The notes under the pieces: generated by a model
The model's input: the letters and a program-made list of their open reading frames with translations, nothing else
Database searches by the model: none
Told to the model about the DNA's origin: nothing
In this document: positions 45,256 to 56,918 of the stretch, piece after piece
How positions within the stretch are numbered: the stretch's first letter is position 1
How the letters are laid out: every line of letters starts with the position of its first letter
NCBI GenBank assembly: GCA_015039465.1
Contig: MU130378.1
Location: 1,678,570-1,742,569, forward strand
Direction of reading: 5' to 3'
Source: Phlegmacium glaucopus
Taxonomy: Eukaryota; Basidiomycota; Agaricomycetes; Agaricales; Cortinariaceae
Length of the DNA stretch: 64,000 nucleotides
Position numbers and translations under genes: made by a program

Positions 45256-45424
45256 TGTTGCTTTTTTCTGTCGATATCAATATATGATGCTCGTACTTTC
45301 TTTGAGTATGCCCACGTATAGCTAGCTCCACGTAAGATTCGATCTGCAAACTGGATCACGCAAGGGTTTCCCGATATTAAAGTCATGTTTATAAGATGCC
45401 GATAAATACAGAATGATAGAGAAA

Positions 45425-45847
45425 TTACGCCCCCCCGCTGCGCAGAAGAGTAAATGGTTTGTAATAGTACGAATATAAATGACGTACACAAGGATGTTGT
45501 TTCTGTTGAAGTAGAAGGTTAGATACGAATATGGCCAAGTCAAGGGGGAGATGACGCACATTGGAATGTGGATGAGCTTTACGAAGTAACCAATGAAACC
45601 CATGACAGCAAAACCAACAGCTACTGCTTTGCAGATCTGTAAGAATTCTGGAGAGACCTTCAGTGACACGTCATTCGTACAAGAAGTAGAGCGTACCCTT
45701 CTGTGAAGGTTTTGTGCAACGTGTAAGGAACTGAATAATTGTGAGCAAGGGCTACTATGTGAAGGACTTGAAAGAATGAGAGACCTGGTTTCCATCGCGA
45801 ATGAATTGTTGAGGTACTTCAATGAATTCTCGAAGTTTGTCGGACAT
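45425..45847 (-). CDS. SSS1: Protein translocase subunit SEC61 gamma (SSS1)
   Basis: Five exons give 70 residues of the single-pass tail-anchored clamp of the ER Sec61 channel. The spliced protein matches the family end to end: SDKLREFIEVPQQFIRDGNQ, FLTRCTKPSQKEFLQICKAV and AVGFAVMGFIGYFVKLIHIP, closing with INNILVGGA. The exons are 63, 34, 88, 15 and 13 nt. The last two code only for the closing residues, and their use is what yields the conserved VGGA ending. Without the last splices the frame runs on for many unrelated residues. Introns are 45438-45487, 45503-45559, 45648-45696 and 45731-45784. Start codons of this gene and the divergent PPR-like gene are 85 bp apart. Confidence 0.93.
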
Positions 45848-45932
45848 GATGGCTGTAGGGTAACAAGCTGTTTGCTGTCGTCGCATTTCCATTTCAAGTT
45901 CTCACGCATCCAATTTCTTTGCCCCAGTGCTA

Positions 45933-48137
45933 ATGAATGTCGTGAAAAGGGCGCTAATCCGTTCTGCAGGCATTCGTACACCTCTTCGCGCCTCTTTTCG
46001 TAATGCGATCCTCGTCTCATATACAACAAGTGCTCCAACACCGACGCTGAATACACTTGCTGAGGCACTGAAATCTTCAAAGGATGTATCTTCCATCCAC
46101 CGCTCTTGCTCAGCGTTGGCCGCTGAGCTCAGAGACATTCCAGACATCTCCCCCCAACCTCGTCCCGATGACGACGTTCGTCTCTTGTCAATTCTTCAAA
46201 CATTGGCTGTATCGGCTCGACCGGAGGACATGCGCCGAATAGAGCAAATTCTCCATGATTTTTATCCAATTCTAGGGATGAAGCCGACTAGTGGAGTCTA
46301 CACGTCAATCCTTCTTGGTCTCGCGAACGGTGGCCACGACGACCAAGTCCTAAAATTTCTGCTCAAGATGCCCCAACTTCCCGGCCACTTTACACCGACC
46401 CTAGATCAGTTGCACGCGGTTCTGGCTGCTTGTAGCCAACATTCAAACTTTCAATTCCTGCGAAACGTTGTTGTGAACATGCGAAGGATGGGTCAACGTC
46501 CGACAAACGAGACATTTGCCATCCTTTTCCGCTTGCGGTGGCATATCGCGAAGCGCGACGATGACATCCCTACCATCAATGAACTTTCTTCGGTAATCCA
46601 AGAGTCAGCTCGACAGGGATTAGCATTTGAACCCATCATTGCGGACATTCTTTACCAATCCTACGCTGATATTGGGCACATTTCTGAAGCCAACGAGATT
46701 TTGTCACTGTATGAATCAATTTCATCGGGGGTGGATGAAAATTCTGACGTCGGGGATACACCATCTTCGAGCCAGGGCGAAGCATCCAATGACCGCAACA
46801 CGTCCTCCGACGTTTCTCGTACTATCCTCCGTGACTCTAGGGATCATACAGATATCCTACAATTGGAACGGAAATTTGGTATCAAATGCACGGTAGTGCA
46901 TTGGTCCATCATTCTCAACAATTGCCTTAGATCAGGAAACTTTATGCAAGCATTCGAGATATATGATCACTCAAAGAAGGCTGGCATAACGCCTGATGCT
47001 GGCTTGATTGCACCATTGTTGAGAGCGCTGGCTCGGTTAGACGTGAAAGGCCCTTCAGATGAATCTATCAATAGAGCACTTGCTATTTATCGCGATCTCG
47101 CAGATACAGTCCCTCCGTCGATGCACTCCCCACCATCAAAACCGAAAAGCCTAAACGACCATTCTACTGGTCCAGATATAGGTATTTATAACACCCTCCT
47201 CCGTATGCTCCTGTCATCAAAAAGCGGGACCAACTACCTACCACTCGCAGACTCTCTCTTGAAAGAGATGGAGGATCGCAAGCTGCCCACTAATTCAAGC
47301 GCAATTACCGCATCGAAGATCATTATCGAAATGCGGAGAGCAAGGACATTTTCAGATGTCTTGGAATTTTACCGTGAACATCGATCTAATCTCGACGAAC
47401 ATGGCTATACGGCAGTCTTGCAGGCATATTGTCGATTATCTTTCAGGGGTGACCTTCAGGTTCCATTAATCACTCAGTATTTCAGCATCGTTAACGACAT
47501 GCGCCTGCAAAGAGTACCAATTACGCCTAAAGTCTACACGATCATATTGCATCAAATTGGGAGTATGGTGAGGAGTATCAGACAGGATTATCCTCGTTAT
47601 CACGCTGCAAGACAGGTCCTCGAGCGTTTGGTTGCCACGATCCGTCGAGTCCATGACTTTCTTACTCTGGATGCTTCCATCTCTCCAGACGCAGCCCTAT
47701 GGAATCAACTCATGAATACGTACTCACGTCTTGGTTGCTTTGGAGATGCCTATAGGGTATGGGAGATGATGTACTTAACTGGCCGATATGACCAGGTCAG
47801 CGTAAGCATCATGCTCGACGCTTGCGGTTATGCCGGTGATCTGCGAACTGCGCTTACAATCCGTAAGAAACTGTCCAAGGCGGGGTTCGCATTCGACTTG
47901 CGAAACTGGAACACCTGGGTGGAGTGTTTATGTAGACTTGGCAGAATGGAGGATGCTGTCAATGTTGTGTGCTCCGAGATGGGGAAGTATGGAATGAAGC
48001 CAGAGGTGGAGAGTGTGAGGATCCTTGTAAAGTTTGCGAGGCGGGCAGAACGCTCCAAGGAGCTCCTTTCTCGTTTACAGAATCTTCTACCAGCTGATTT
48101 GTGGCAACAACTTCCAGCAGAAATACGAAATTCATGA
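45933..48137 (+). CDS. Pentatricopeptide-repeat-like protein, probably mitochondrial
   Basis: A single exon gives 734 residues. The N-terminus is basic and rich in Ala, Arg and Ser (VVKRALIRSAGIRTPLRASF), typical of a mitochondrial presequence. Helical-pair repeats of about 35 residues follow: SGVYTSILLGLANGGHDDQV, then TVVHWSIILNNCLRSGNFMQ and its continuation AFEIYDHSKKAGITPDAGL, ALWNQLMNTYSRLGCFGDAY with VWEMMYLTG, and NWNTWVECLCRLGRMEDA. PPR proteins bind organellar RNA and act in processing or translation. The exact target is unknown. It is the longest intron-free gene in the window. The ATG at 45933 is the first in frame. Confidence 0.8.
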   Translation: MNVVKRALIRSAGIRTPLRASFRNAILVSYTTSAPTPTLNTLAEALKSSKDVSSIHRSCSALAAELRDIPDISPQPRPDDDVRLLSILQTLAVSARPEDMRRIEQILHDFYPILGMKPTSGVYTSILLGLANGGHDDQVLKFLLKMPQLPGHFTPTLDQLHAVLAACSQHSNFQFLRNVVVNMRRMGQRPTNETFAILFRLRWHIAKRDDDIPTINELSSVIQESARQGLAFEPIIADILYQSYADIGHISEANEILSLYESISSGVDENSDVGDTPSSSQGEASNDRNTSSDVSRTILRDSRDHTDILQLERKFGIKCTVVHWSIILNNCLRSGNFMQAFEIYDHSKKAGITPDAGLIAPLLRALARLDVKGPSDESINRALAIYRDLADTVPPSMHSPPSKPKSLNDHSTGPDIGIYNTLLRMLLSSKSGTNYLPLADSLLKEMEDRKLPTNSSAITASKIIIEMRRARTFSDVLEFYREHRSNLDEHGYTAVLQAYCRLSFRGDLQVPLITQYFSIVNDMRLQRVPITPKVYTIILHQIGSMVRSIRQDYPRYHAARQVLERLVATIRRVHDFLTLDASISPDAALWNQLMNTYSRLGCFGDAYRVWEMMYLTGRYDQVSVSIMLDACGYAGDLRTALTIRKKLSKAGFAFDLRNWNTWVECLCRLGRMEDAVNVVCSEMGKYGMKPEVESVRILVKFARRAERSKELLSRLQNLLPADLWQQLPAEIRNS

Positions 48138-48482
48138 TGTAGTTTTGTGCAACGACATAAGAAACAAAGATAGGTACTATATACAGAGATACCATTGGCA
48201 GCGAGGTGCCAATATGGAACCGCCTGGATCAAACAAAAAAAAACGGTGTACATGAGGTTGGGTATTGAATGGTGGTTGAGCACCACGAATGAAGGCTGGG
48301 CGAGCCGTCTAGAGGAGTAGAAAGCCCATGCAAGAAGAAATCTAACTTATAAATATTTCTAATGGATCTATGAAACAAACTCCTCAACGGAGGGACAATC
48401 GCACTAGAGACACAGACATTAATGAAACGAGCATTAATACGAGTAGAGAAATGTCGTACAATTAGGTTAAGATCTCCGTAGG
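48138..48482. other. Convergent 3' interval, no gene seen
   Basis: This 345-bp stretch lies between the convergent stop codons of the PPR-like and glycine decarboxylase genes. It should hold both 3' untranslated regions. No coding frame or structured element was noticed beyond an A-run near 48235. Confidence 0.5.
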
Positions 48483-51400
48483 CTATTCATTAAATCGGTG
48501 AGTTGAACATAGTTCTCTAAGCATGTCAAAATTATCCTTACCATCGTCAATTCGTGATACTGATGGCCAGAGCTTCTTTTCACGTAGCCATGGTAAAGGA
48601 TATGCCGCTCGCTCGCGGGTATAAGGCCTGGATGATTGGGTTGAGGCTGACGACTCTGTTGGTAGTGAAAAAAATTACGAACCGTTGCCAGTCTTCTTCA
48701 GAAGACGCGATGACAGTGATGGGATGCGGGGCATTTTTTAGGAGATTGTTGTCTTTTGGTTGCTTCCCTGAAATGATTTCCTCTGCCTCCTTACGGATCT
48801 CAATCATCGCGTCACAGAATCTTGATACAACGCATCAAGATTGGAAGTACGTGTCTGCAAACTTGCGATCTCACCTGTCAAGTTCTTCTAGGGTTTCTGA
48901 TTCCGTGGGTTCAATCAGCATACAAGTTTGAATAGGCCAAGAACATGTCGGTGGATGAAAACCATAATCCTAGACAAAAACAACTTAGAAAAAAAAAACA
49001 TAGAGGACGGCAGTCGAACCTGTAAACGTTTTGCAAAGTCTGTAACTTTAAGACCGGCAACTTTGTCAAACTCCGCCAAATCAATGAGAAGCTCATGAGC
49101 GACACGGCCGTTTTCATTTTTGTAGCGTAGGTTGTAATGACCTTGCAGGCGACTTGCCATATAATTGGCATTCAGAAGTGCGATTTTCGAGGAGTCCACA
49201 AGGCCTTGTCCTCCGAGCATCTTGATGTATGCCCAAGAAATAAGATTGATTGAAGCGCTGCCGAACGGCGCTGCTGAAACAGCGTTGATAGCTTGTCTAC
49301 CTAGTTCTGGCATCGATGGATGACTGGGTAGGAAAGGGGCCAGATGCTCCGCGACACAGATGGGTCTGAAAATTCTGATTTAGTGCTGATTTCTAACAAA
49401 AGCTGGTAATGCTTCATACCCTACACCGGGTCCACCTCCTCCATGAGGACTGAAACGATCAAAAATAAGTAATATCAAAGCACAGTATCGTAAAATACTC
49501 ACATAGCAAAAGTTTTGTGAAGGTTCATGTGGCATACGTCCCCACCACACGTAGCAGGATTTGTGAGGCCGATTTGTGCATTGAGATTAGCACCTATGCA
49601 CGAGCGTCAGCAAACGCAAGATAGGTTGAGGTACACGACTCACCATCTAAGTAGACCTGGCCGCCATTGTCATGAATGATTTTGCAGGCCTTTCCACGCG
49701 TTAACCACAGGACAAGACAAAAATAAATAAACATACATCCTGCACACCAGATTCAAAGACTCCGAAAGTAGAAGGATAAGTTATCTGTCAAAGTGAGCAT
49801 TAGCTGCATCTGAAGGCCACCGTAAACCAATTTACCATAAATGCTGCAAGATTATCTTTGTGCTTCTCGGCCTTGGCCCGCAGATCGTCCAAATCAAGAT
49901 TACCATCGGGATGCACTTTGACCGCAACGACTTTCAGGCCAGCCATAGCAGCAGACTAAATGATGTTAAATAGAGATTCGGGGAACGCAGAGATTTGACC
50001 ATCTTACAGCAGGATTAGTACCATGTGCGCTCAGAGGGATTAGGCAAATGTCACGGTGGCCTTCACCCTGAGATTCGTGATATGCACGGATGACACAAAG
50101 ACCAGCATATTCTCCTGCAGCCCCAGAATTGGGTTGCAGAGAAGTGGCATAGAATCCAGTAATCTTGCAGAGATCGTCTTCCAGCTCCTACAAAAGATCA
50201 AAATCAATTTTGAGACTCCAATGTCAACTAAGCCCACAAACTTTAAGAGCTTGGTGATAACCCTTGACCTGGTCATATGGTGCGAATGGATGGACAGCAC
50301 TGAACTCAGGCCACGTGAGAGGAATCATGCTACTTGTGCTGTTGAGTTTCATGGTACAACTTCCAAGAGGAATCATGCTATGTACGAGACTCATATCCTT
50401 GGAAGCAAGATGATGAATATAACGAAGCATCTCAGTTTCTGAGTGATGTTTGTTGAAGACAGGGTGAGGCAGGTACTCAGATGTACGCTGCAAGCCCAAG
50501 GGGATGGAGGGTGCCGCTGCCGGCTCAGCGAGGTCGGAAAGTGTAAAAGACTTGGTCGATGCAGCGGACGAGAAAACATTCAACAGGTTGACCAGATCAT
50601 TCGGAGAGGTGCTTTCATCGAAAGTTACTCCAACATGTTTCTCGTCTATAAAGCGAAGGTTAATCTCTGCTGCAGTTGCGCGGGCATGGACGGCATCTGC
50701 ATTGCCTACTAGGGAAACATCGAGAGTAACAGTGTCGAAGAATGAGGCGTTGATTGACTTGTAACCCATAGACTCAACGGCAGACTTGAAGACTTGAGTA
50801 AATTGATGGACTTTAGTAGCAATGCGCTGTAATCCAGCAGCACCATGATAAACTGCATACATGGCAGCCATGTTGGCAAGAAGAGCTTGACTTGTGCAAA
50901 TGTTGCTAGTGGCCTTTTCTCGACGAATGTGTTGTTCGCGGGCTATTGTTGAAGCGCATTTTAGTGTTCCTGAAAATGTCCTGCTAATATGTACACTTAC
51001 TCTGGAGGGACAGTCTATAAGCCGGATTGCCTTGCGCATCACGACTTCGCCCAATAAGCCGTCCAGGCATTTTTCGCTTCAGCTTGTCCGTTACGGCGAA
51101 AAAAGCGGCATGAGGGCCACCATAACCAGCTGGGACACCAAATCGACCAGAATTCCCAACAACAACATCGGCACCCCATTCACCAGGCGGCTTGATCTTC
51201 GTCAGAGCTAGTAGATCTGTTGCGCATATAACCAAGCCACCCAAGGAATGTGTAGTCTCTGCGAGCACGCTGAAATCTTTGATATTGCCATCTACACCTG
51301 GATACTGGACGAGGACACCGCAGGCATCCGCGCCAATATGTTGATCCTTCATTAAAGTGACTACATCGCCGACAACAACTTTGATACCGAAGCCTTTGGC

Positions 51401-52154
51401 ACGGGTGAGAAGAACGGCGATGGTCTGAGGGGTAACTCCGGCGTCCACGAGGAATGTCTGTTTTTTGGGCGCAGACATGAAGGCCATGACCATTCCCTCA
51501 GCTGCAGCAGTGGCTTCATCCAGCAATGACGCATTAGCAATATCCATCGATGTCAAAGACATGACCATTGTTTGATAGTTGATGAGCGATTCCAAACGAC
51601 CTGTTGTCCAGTTCAGCTTTCTGTTCCGAAAAAAAAAAACAAGAATGTCTACCTTGCGCAATTTCGGGTTGATAAGGGGTATAAGGGGTATACCAAGCGG
51701 GATTTTCCATGACCTAGAAATTATGAGGATCGACATACATAAAGAAGCACCAGACTTTGTAACATACATTTCGCAGAATGACAGAAGGAACGACTGCACA
51801 GTGGTAACCCATGCCAATGTAACTTTTGAAAGGTTTGTTCTCGCCAGCCAATTGTTTTGCCCTATCATGAAGTTGGGACTCGCTGAATGACGGGATGGAG
51901 GTGTTGTCAATCAACGTTGTCGACACCCTTATTTTTGGAGGCACAGTGTCTGCAATAAATGCGTGCATGGAATCATATCCAAGACGAGAGAGCATCATGG
52001 AGGCTTCAGCGTCATCAGGACCTATGTGACGTTCAGGAAAAGTGTCCAGCGGAGCAAATAGGGACGAAGGTGGTTTGAGACTAGCAAGCCCTCGTCTGTG
52101 AGCAAAGTAGAACTGGGAACTAGCCAAACGCGCCAGATAGCGCAAGGGCGCCAT
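48483..52154 (-). CDS. GCV2: Glycine dehydrogenase (decarboxylating), P-protein of the glycine cleavage system
   Basis: About fourteen exons give a protein of roughly 1,000 residues. This PLP enzyme decarboxylates glycine in the mitochondrial matrix with the H, T and L proteins. The N-terminus looks like a presequence ([19 protein letters not shown]). It is followed by [27 protein letters not shown], the duplicated first half ([20 protein letters not shown]) and [20 protein letters not shown]. In the second half, [23 protein letters not shown] and the PLP-lysine motif [10 protein letters not shown] followed by [10 protein letters not shown] are clear. The C-terminus is [20 protein letters not shown], then [20 protein letters not shown]. 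This end lacks the usual GD-x-NL-x-C-x-C closing segment and may be diverged or mis-joined. P-protein genes are reported near agaricomycete MAT-A loci. Confidence 0.93.
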
Positions 52155-52476
52155 GAGTTGGAACTGAATAGAGAGGCACCAGATAAATTTTCGCCAAGGG
52201 TCGTGAATAGTCCACCGAGCCGTTCACCGAGTCAAATCTTAGGAGATCACATAATTGGCTGATAAGGGACGTGTACAATACAATGATGTTTGCCATATTT
52301 TTTCAGGGCTGAATGTTGGGTATAAATTCAGAGATGATATTCCAGTGATTTCGTATGTTTTTTACAGTGTCGTTCAAGGCTGAGAAAACGGACTTGTGCA
52401 ACACTAAAACTAATCGAGGAGACAAAAAGTTTTTTTCGCTGACTCGGAGCAACGGAACTCCGCATCAATTTGCCTT
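52155..52476. other. Intergenic interval upstream of the P-protein gene
   Basis: A 322-bp interval between two minus-strand genes. It holds the P-protein promoter and the 3' end of the ARMH3-like transcript. A TATAAAT-type word near 52320 is in the plus orientation and probably meaningless. No gene seen. Confidence 0.4.
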
Positions 52477-55068
52477 TTATGGCATCAACGCCAGTACATC
52501 AGCACACGCGAACCGCGCAAAGTCGAGCACATCTTCCGAACGCATTCTGTTAAAAAATTAAATTAGCAGGTTTATATCTCCTCTCATACAAAGACAAACT
52601 TACTGAGGGGTTATCTCTCGCAATTCCTGTGCTTCATGCAAACCATTCGCTTCAATGTCATCTGCAACCACCTTCATCACATGCTTTGGGTCCCCAATTC
52701 GGGCACCGATTTGTTTAATCTTCTCCTCATAAAAGTCGATAACTTTTAAAATATGGGCCAATGTCTGCTCTATTGGATCATTTCCAAAAGAAGACCTAAC
52801 ACCTGATGGATAGGGAAGTGCAAGAGATCTGAGGAGCGCATCTTGTTTTTTTAGTACGGTCGATGATCGTACGAGTTCATACTTTACGAAAAGTGATCAG
52901 AACCATTGGGAAAAGGAAGAGAAAATATCGCACGATTAGCTCATGCAACGCGCGCGGTGAGGGCAAGTACGCTTCTGAAGTACAGAGAGAAAACTCCAGT
53001 AGCCTAATTGTCTGAGGCAGAGGTTCATTCTATCCACAAGACTTGAATGTAGGCAAAAGCTCACCTCAGATACGAGCATCTCGACCCCTCCTGTTGTATG
53101 CATCGTTTCGAGTTTAGATGATAAAAATTGTAGCAACCCGGTAATGGCATTCCACAGCTCTGTCCAATGATACTCTTCACATTGCTATCTTAGCGAAACC
53201 TCATTATCAAAATATCTTTGTCAACGCACCTAGGCGAATATGCCGATCTTGTAAAAACCATACAATTCGGTAACATATCCAAATACAATTACTGCAACAG
53301 AACATTGTCAAATGCAGGTCACAAGAAACAGCCGTTGAGTCTACACACGTATATGACATGACTTCCAAGCGCTTTTGAAGGTTGTGGCGCAACCATAGTA
53401 CACAGCAATCCAAAATCGAGCAAACGGGGGGTTGTTCCTGAGGAGATAGAGGGAGGGCTGGAAGTCTCTTGGATATAATATTAAGCTGCGGATAGAAACA
53501 AATGTTAGAATAGTAACCCACCTGGCGACATAACCGGATCGCAGGAGAGGTTTTGCGACACAGAAGGTCCATCATCGGATCATTTTCAACAAAAGCCAGA
53601 AGTACATTGAGCGACAGGCTGGCGTACGCAATTGACCTCGGAGAGTCAGTTGAGGATGCATGAGTACAAAGATAGGACGCGAAGGATATGATGGTGCAAG
53701 GAAGGGGACCGGTTTGGACATTATCTTCAAGTAACGGTGAAGAAAGCTCCTCTACAAGGACAGAAGAGAATACTGGGTTTGGAAGTAAAAATTCATAGAT
53801 GGGGAGAAGAACCACGCTTGCTTCAATGGGCCTGTATAGACGCAATGGGTTAGCATTTCACAGCTATGTAATAAATTTCTCACAGATCCTTGAATTTATC
53901 TCGAGGGGCACTCATAGGTATCAGCGCAAGGGCACGGTCAGGTCGTAAACGTGTAATCATAGAGCCAAGGGACAATGTGGGGGACATAGCATTATCTGAG
54001 ATAGACTGATAAGCTCTGGAGAAACGTCAATAACATCTTTAACGTAGAAATATGAGGAACCGTACTTGATAGAAGTTCCTAGTGCAAAGTTAGAAGCCCA
54101 ACAGAGTTTGCCCATGAAATCGGTATCCGTTGTTTCTCTTATTCGTTTAAGGTATGGGTTTAATTTGGCAGCATCCGACTTGTGGTAATTTGCTAAAATA
54201 GCAAGAAATAAAACGGCCTCAAAGGTATATTGCTCCATTTCGGGGGACTTGACCAACTTGAAGGTGAAGAAAGTCTCAACTCCTTGTTGATGATACAAAA
54301 TCGACGTCGACGTACTGAAATGATTGAGGGGAAGAAGTCTCGTCTCAAAAAATAAGCTCCAGTGCTCAACTGAGAAACACCACATATGTATGACAATGCA
54401 AGTTGAAGAACTTGATGTCGTATGCTGGCTATGGAGTTGTCAGTCATTGACAACTAAAAGAACATGATGCGTACTGACCAGGAGCTTCCGTGTCGCCCAT
54501 TATAACATCAAGAACTTCTGTAAATTCCTAATGTACGGGGTTTTTATTCAGTAAGGGGCGTCATAGAATGGTGCAGCATCACTTACTGAGAATACAGGGT
54601 CACTCTGAGCGACAGATCCAGCTAGAATTTCCATTATCTCCCATCCGGTCAGGTTTTTGGCAAGAATACGGGAGATAATTATTGAAAGGGTTTCAATCGA
54701 CTGGGACTTCTTAACATCTCCATATTTGGCCGAACGGGTATGTTTCAAACAGGCTTGAAAGAGTGTACTCAGGAATGGCTACTAAAATATGTACAGGTCC
54801 AAGGATCAGTACATGAGTATATACAATATCGAATCTAACGCACCTTGAGTCTGCCAAGAAAAATGTCCTTTGAAATCCGATTGAGCTCCCCTTCGAGGTA
54901 GGGACGGTCTACTTTGAGGTCCAGAAGGTCAGAGAAGAACCTGTCAGAGTCCTGCTGAGGAGCGATATGCTTCGGTGAAATTCCTTGAAAAAGCTTGCTG
55001 TAAGTATCAACAAATTTGGATGTGAGCTGGGGCCCATAAGATGGCACTGAAGCTCGCTTAAAATTCAT
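52477..55068 (-). CDS. ARMH3-like (DUF1741) armadillo-like helical protein
   Basis: A many-exon minus-strand gene beginning KRASVPSYGPQLTSKFVDTY and ending DVLDFARFACADVLALMP. Recognised segments include FFSDLLDLKVDRPYLEGEL, NRISKDIFLGRLK, ETLSIIISRILAKNLTGWEI, VLQLALSYICGVSQLSTGAY, QGVETFFTFKLVKSPEMEQY, YHWTELWNAITGLLQFLSSK and HVMKVVADDIEANGLHEAQE. These fit the fungal DUF1741 family related to human ARMH3 (C10orf76). ARMH3 works at the Golgi with PI4KB and GBF1; the same role in fungi is an inference. The start is the first ATG of the 5' frame. The exact boundaries of several middle exons (52.9-53.9 kb) were not resolved individually. Confidence 0.75.
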
Positions 55069-56281
55069 GCTGAGGTTGAATCTAGACCAGGAGTCTGTAA
55101 CAGGACTCTAACTTGACAGTAACCGGTCTTCACAACGTTACGGTCATGTGATCGCCTGGCGACTTGTTTTTATCTAATATCTTAATTTTCTAGGCGTTCT
55201 GCCATTGAAACTCTCGAAAGCCACAGTGAGATTTTGGAACTGTGCAACGGAGGGTAGACATCAAAGAAACTCAATCTAGAAGAAATAGATACCCAACATT
55301 AACGCAAGGGTGCCTGACAAGGGAGGGCTTGAGATTAGAGAGAGCAGGAGGTCAAGCGTGGCGCGAGAATAGCAAACGAAGGCCAACGAGCTGCAAAGGA
55401 GGCAGATTGGGAATGTCGACGCACAGCGCGACCCAAAGAAGAGGTTCACGAGCGGTCTTAGCAACAAGACGAAGGATGCCAAGATGTCGCTCATAATTCT
55501 TTTCCTTGATGGTCACCTATTAGAGGCTATCGGTGACCACTTCAGGAGCAATGCGCACCACCGAGAAGACGTGCGCTTTTCAATTGCTCGTGTCGTCTGG
55601 TGGTGGCAAATGAGAATCAGCCCGGAACTTGCTTACACCGTCTAACCGCAAGTCCATCCTCAGCACCGTGCAGTCTCTACTATTTGCTTAATATCCTGGC
55701 TCTCAAGCTTCGGCTTGCCCATCAAACCAGCCAATCTCCCGCTCTCAGTTCACCATGCTATCTTCCTTTTTTGTTCCCCATAATGCCATCAGTGTCATTC
55801 CATCACTTCTAACCTTATTGCTCAAACTAATCTGCATGTTATTCTTTTATATATGGCCTAGAACATAGTGTACTTTCCTTTAGAATCATGGTAGTAATAA
55901 ATAATACGCACAACACATAATGTCCTCTGCAGCAGACCGCCTTCTCAGAGTCGGTGAGGACAGGCTGTGGGAGTCTCAAAGGACACTATGATTTTTTTGT
56001 GACTGGATTTTGCAACTCCTTGTATTTGAGAGTCTCGGCGCTAGAATTGCTCCGATTTCTATCTAAAATAAAATAGAAAATCTAGTTTGACACATACTAG
56101 CCTGTCCCCCATGTAAAAATTCAGAGGTATCGAAGAGAATCTGCTAGAACCTGGTACGATTTTTAAACAAGTTTGCCAATCTCTACCAGTAATGATATCT
56201 AGACTCGGTCTATCAACTTCTGGATGAACATGTGAGATTCTATATTGCTCACCTAATGCGCGGAGGACAGTGTTTTAAATT
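55069..56281. other. Gene-poor 1.2-kb interval
   Basis: No convincing gene is present. The left part (55150-55600) has ordinary base composition and short open frames on both strands. The right part (55800-56280) is A/T-rich and devoid of frames. A minus-strand frame at 55276-55494 is listed separately. A diverged pseudogene or an unrecognised non-coding transcript cannot be excluded. Confidence 0.5.
55276..55494 (-). CDS. Doubtful small hydrophobic ORF
   Basis: A 72-codon ATG-started frame predicts a hydrophobic peptide with two possible membrane segments (ILASFVLLLRPLVNLFF and TFPICLLCSSLAFVCY). I recognise no family. The plus strand over the same bases reads as a charged, Glu/Arg-rich frame without a start codon (around EQEVKRGARIANEGQRAAKE), so one strand is probably a shadow of the other, or both are chance. 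There is no supporting splice structure. Confidence 0.2.
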   Translation of the reverse strand: MSDILASFVLLLRPLVNLFFGSRCASTFPICLLCSSLAFVCYSRATLDLLLSLISSPPLSGTLALMLGIYFF

Positions 56282-56755
56282 TTATGATGAGTACATTTCT
56301 TCCTTCAACAACAACCCTGCAACAAGCACCCAGTCAACCGCGAGGTTTGGAAGATAATAAGCACTAAACATACCCAGCTCCTCCCTCAGAGGTTTCAACT
56401 CATCCACATAAGCCTGGTATTGCGACTTGCTCTCCACTTTCTCCTTGATACCCTCAAACACGCGAACGGCGGTAGCATAGTCATTGACACGTCTTGCGGC
56501 ACGAATAGCAGCTTCAACTACAGCAGTGGAGGGAACAAGGTCGTGTGCGAAGCAGTTATTGAGTCCGCGCTGCACCTCGAACAGGTCTTCTGCATTTTGA
56601 AAAAATTTGACGTATCGCTCCGAGAAAGACTCGAAGGACTCTTGAGCGTGGCCAGAGGATGAGCGAAAGAAAATGGGACTAGTCCGTGCTCCCCTGGCAA
56701 CAATAGAAGGCCGAGCTGCAGCGCGGAGAACGTTGGAGAGCATCTGAGAGCGCAT
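56282..56755 (-). CDS. COX6: Cytochrome c oxidase subunit VI (COX6 / COX5A type)
   Basis: Two exons (intron 56317-56373) give 138 residues. This nuclear-encoded structural subunit of complex IV lies on the matrix side of the inner membrane. A presequence (SNVLRAAARPSIVARGAR) precedes the mature part: SFESFSERYVKFFQNAEDLF, EVQRGLNNCFAHDLVPSTAV, IRAARRVNDYATAVRVFEGI, KEKVESKSQYQAYVDELKPL and REELGLLLKEEMYSS. The 57-nt intron has consensus ends (GTATGT and TTGCAG) and no in-frame stop. If it stays, 19 residues are inserted just before the C-terminus, which would not match the family ending. The ATG at 56755 is preferred over upstream non-ATG frame extension. Confidence 0.92.
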   Translation of the reverse strand: MRSQMLSNVLRAAARPSIVARGARTSPIFFRSSSGHAQESFESFSERYVKFFQNAEDLFEVQRGLNNCFAHDLVPSTAVVEAAIRAARRVNDYATAVRVFEGIKEKVESKSQYQAYVDELKPLREELGMFSAYYLPNLAVDWVLVAGLLLKEEMYSS

Positions 56756-56918
56756 AATTATGAGGAAGATTGGGGGGGTATGTTCGGCTCGATACGGGTG
56801 CAAAATAAATAAATAGTAATAAATTAAATTAGTACAAGCAGGCGGTCACATGACTGTGACTCTATGCGTCGCCGTCACGCGTAAATTCCTATCCAACTTT
56901 GAGAGTCACACCCATAGA

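Noticed and set aside
55242..55496. 84-codon plus-strand Arg-rich frame
   Set aside because: Highly basic, non-ATG start context, no homology recognised; likely chance.
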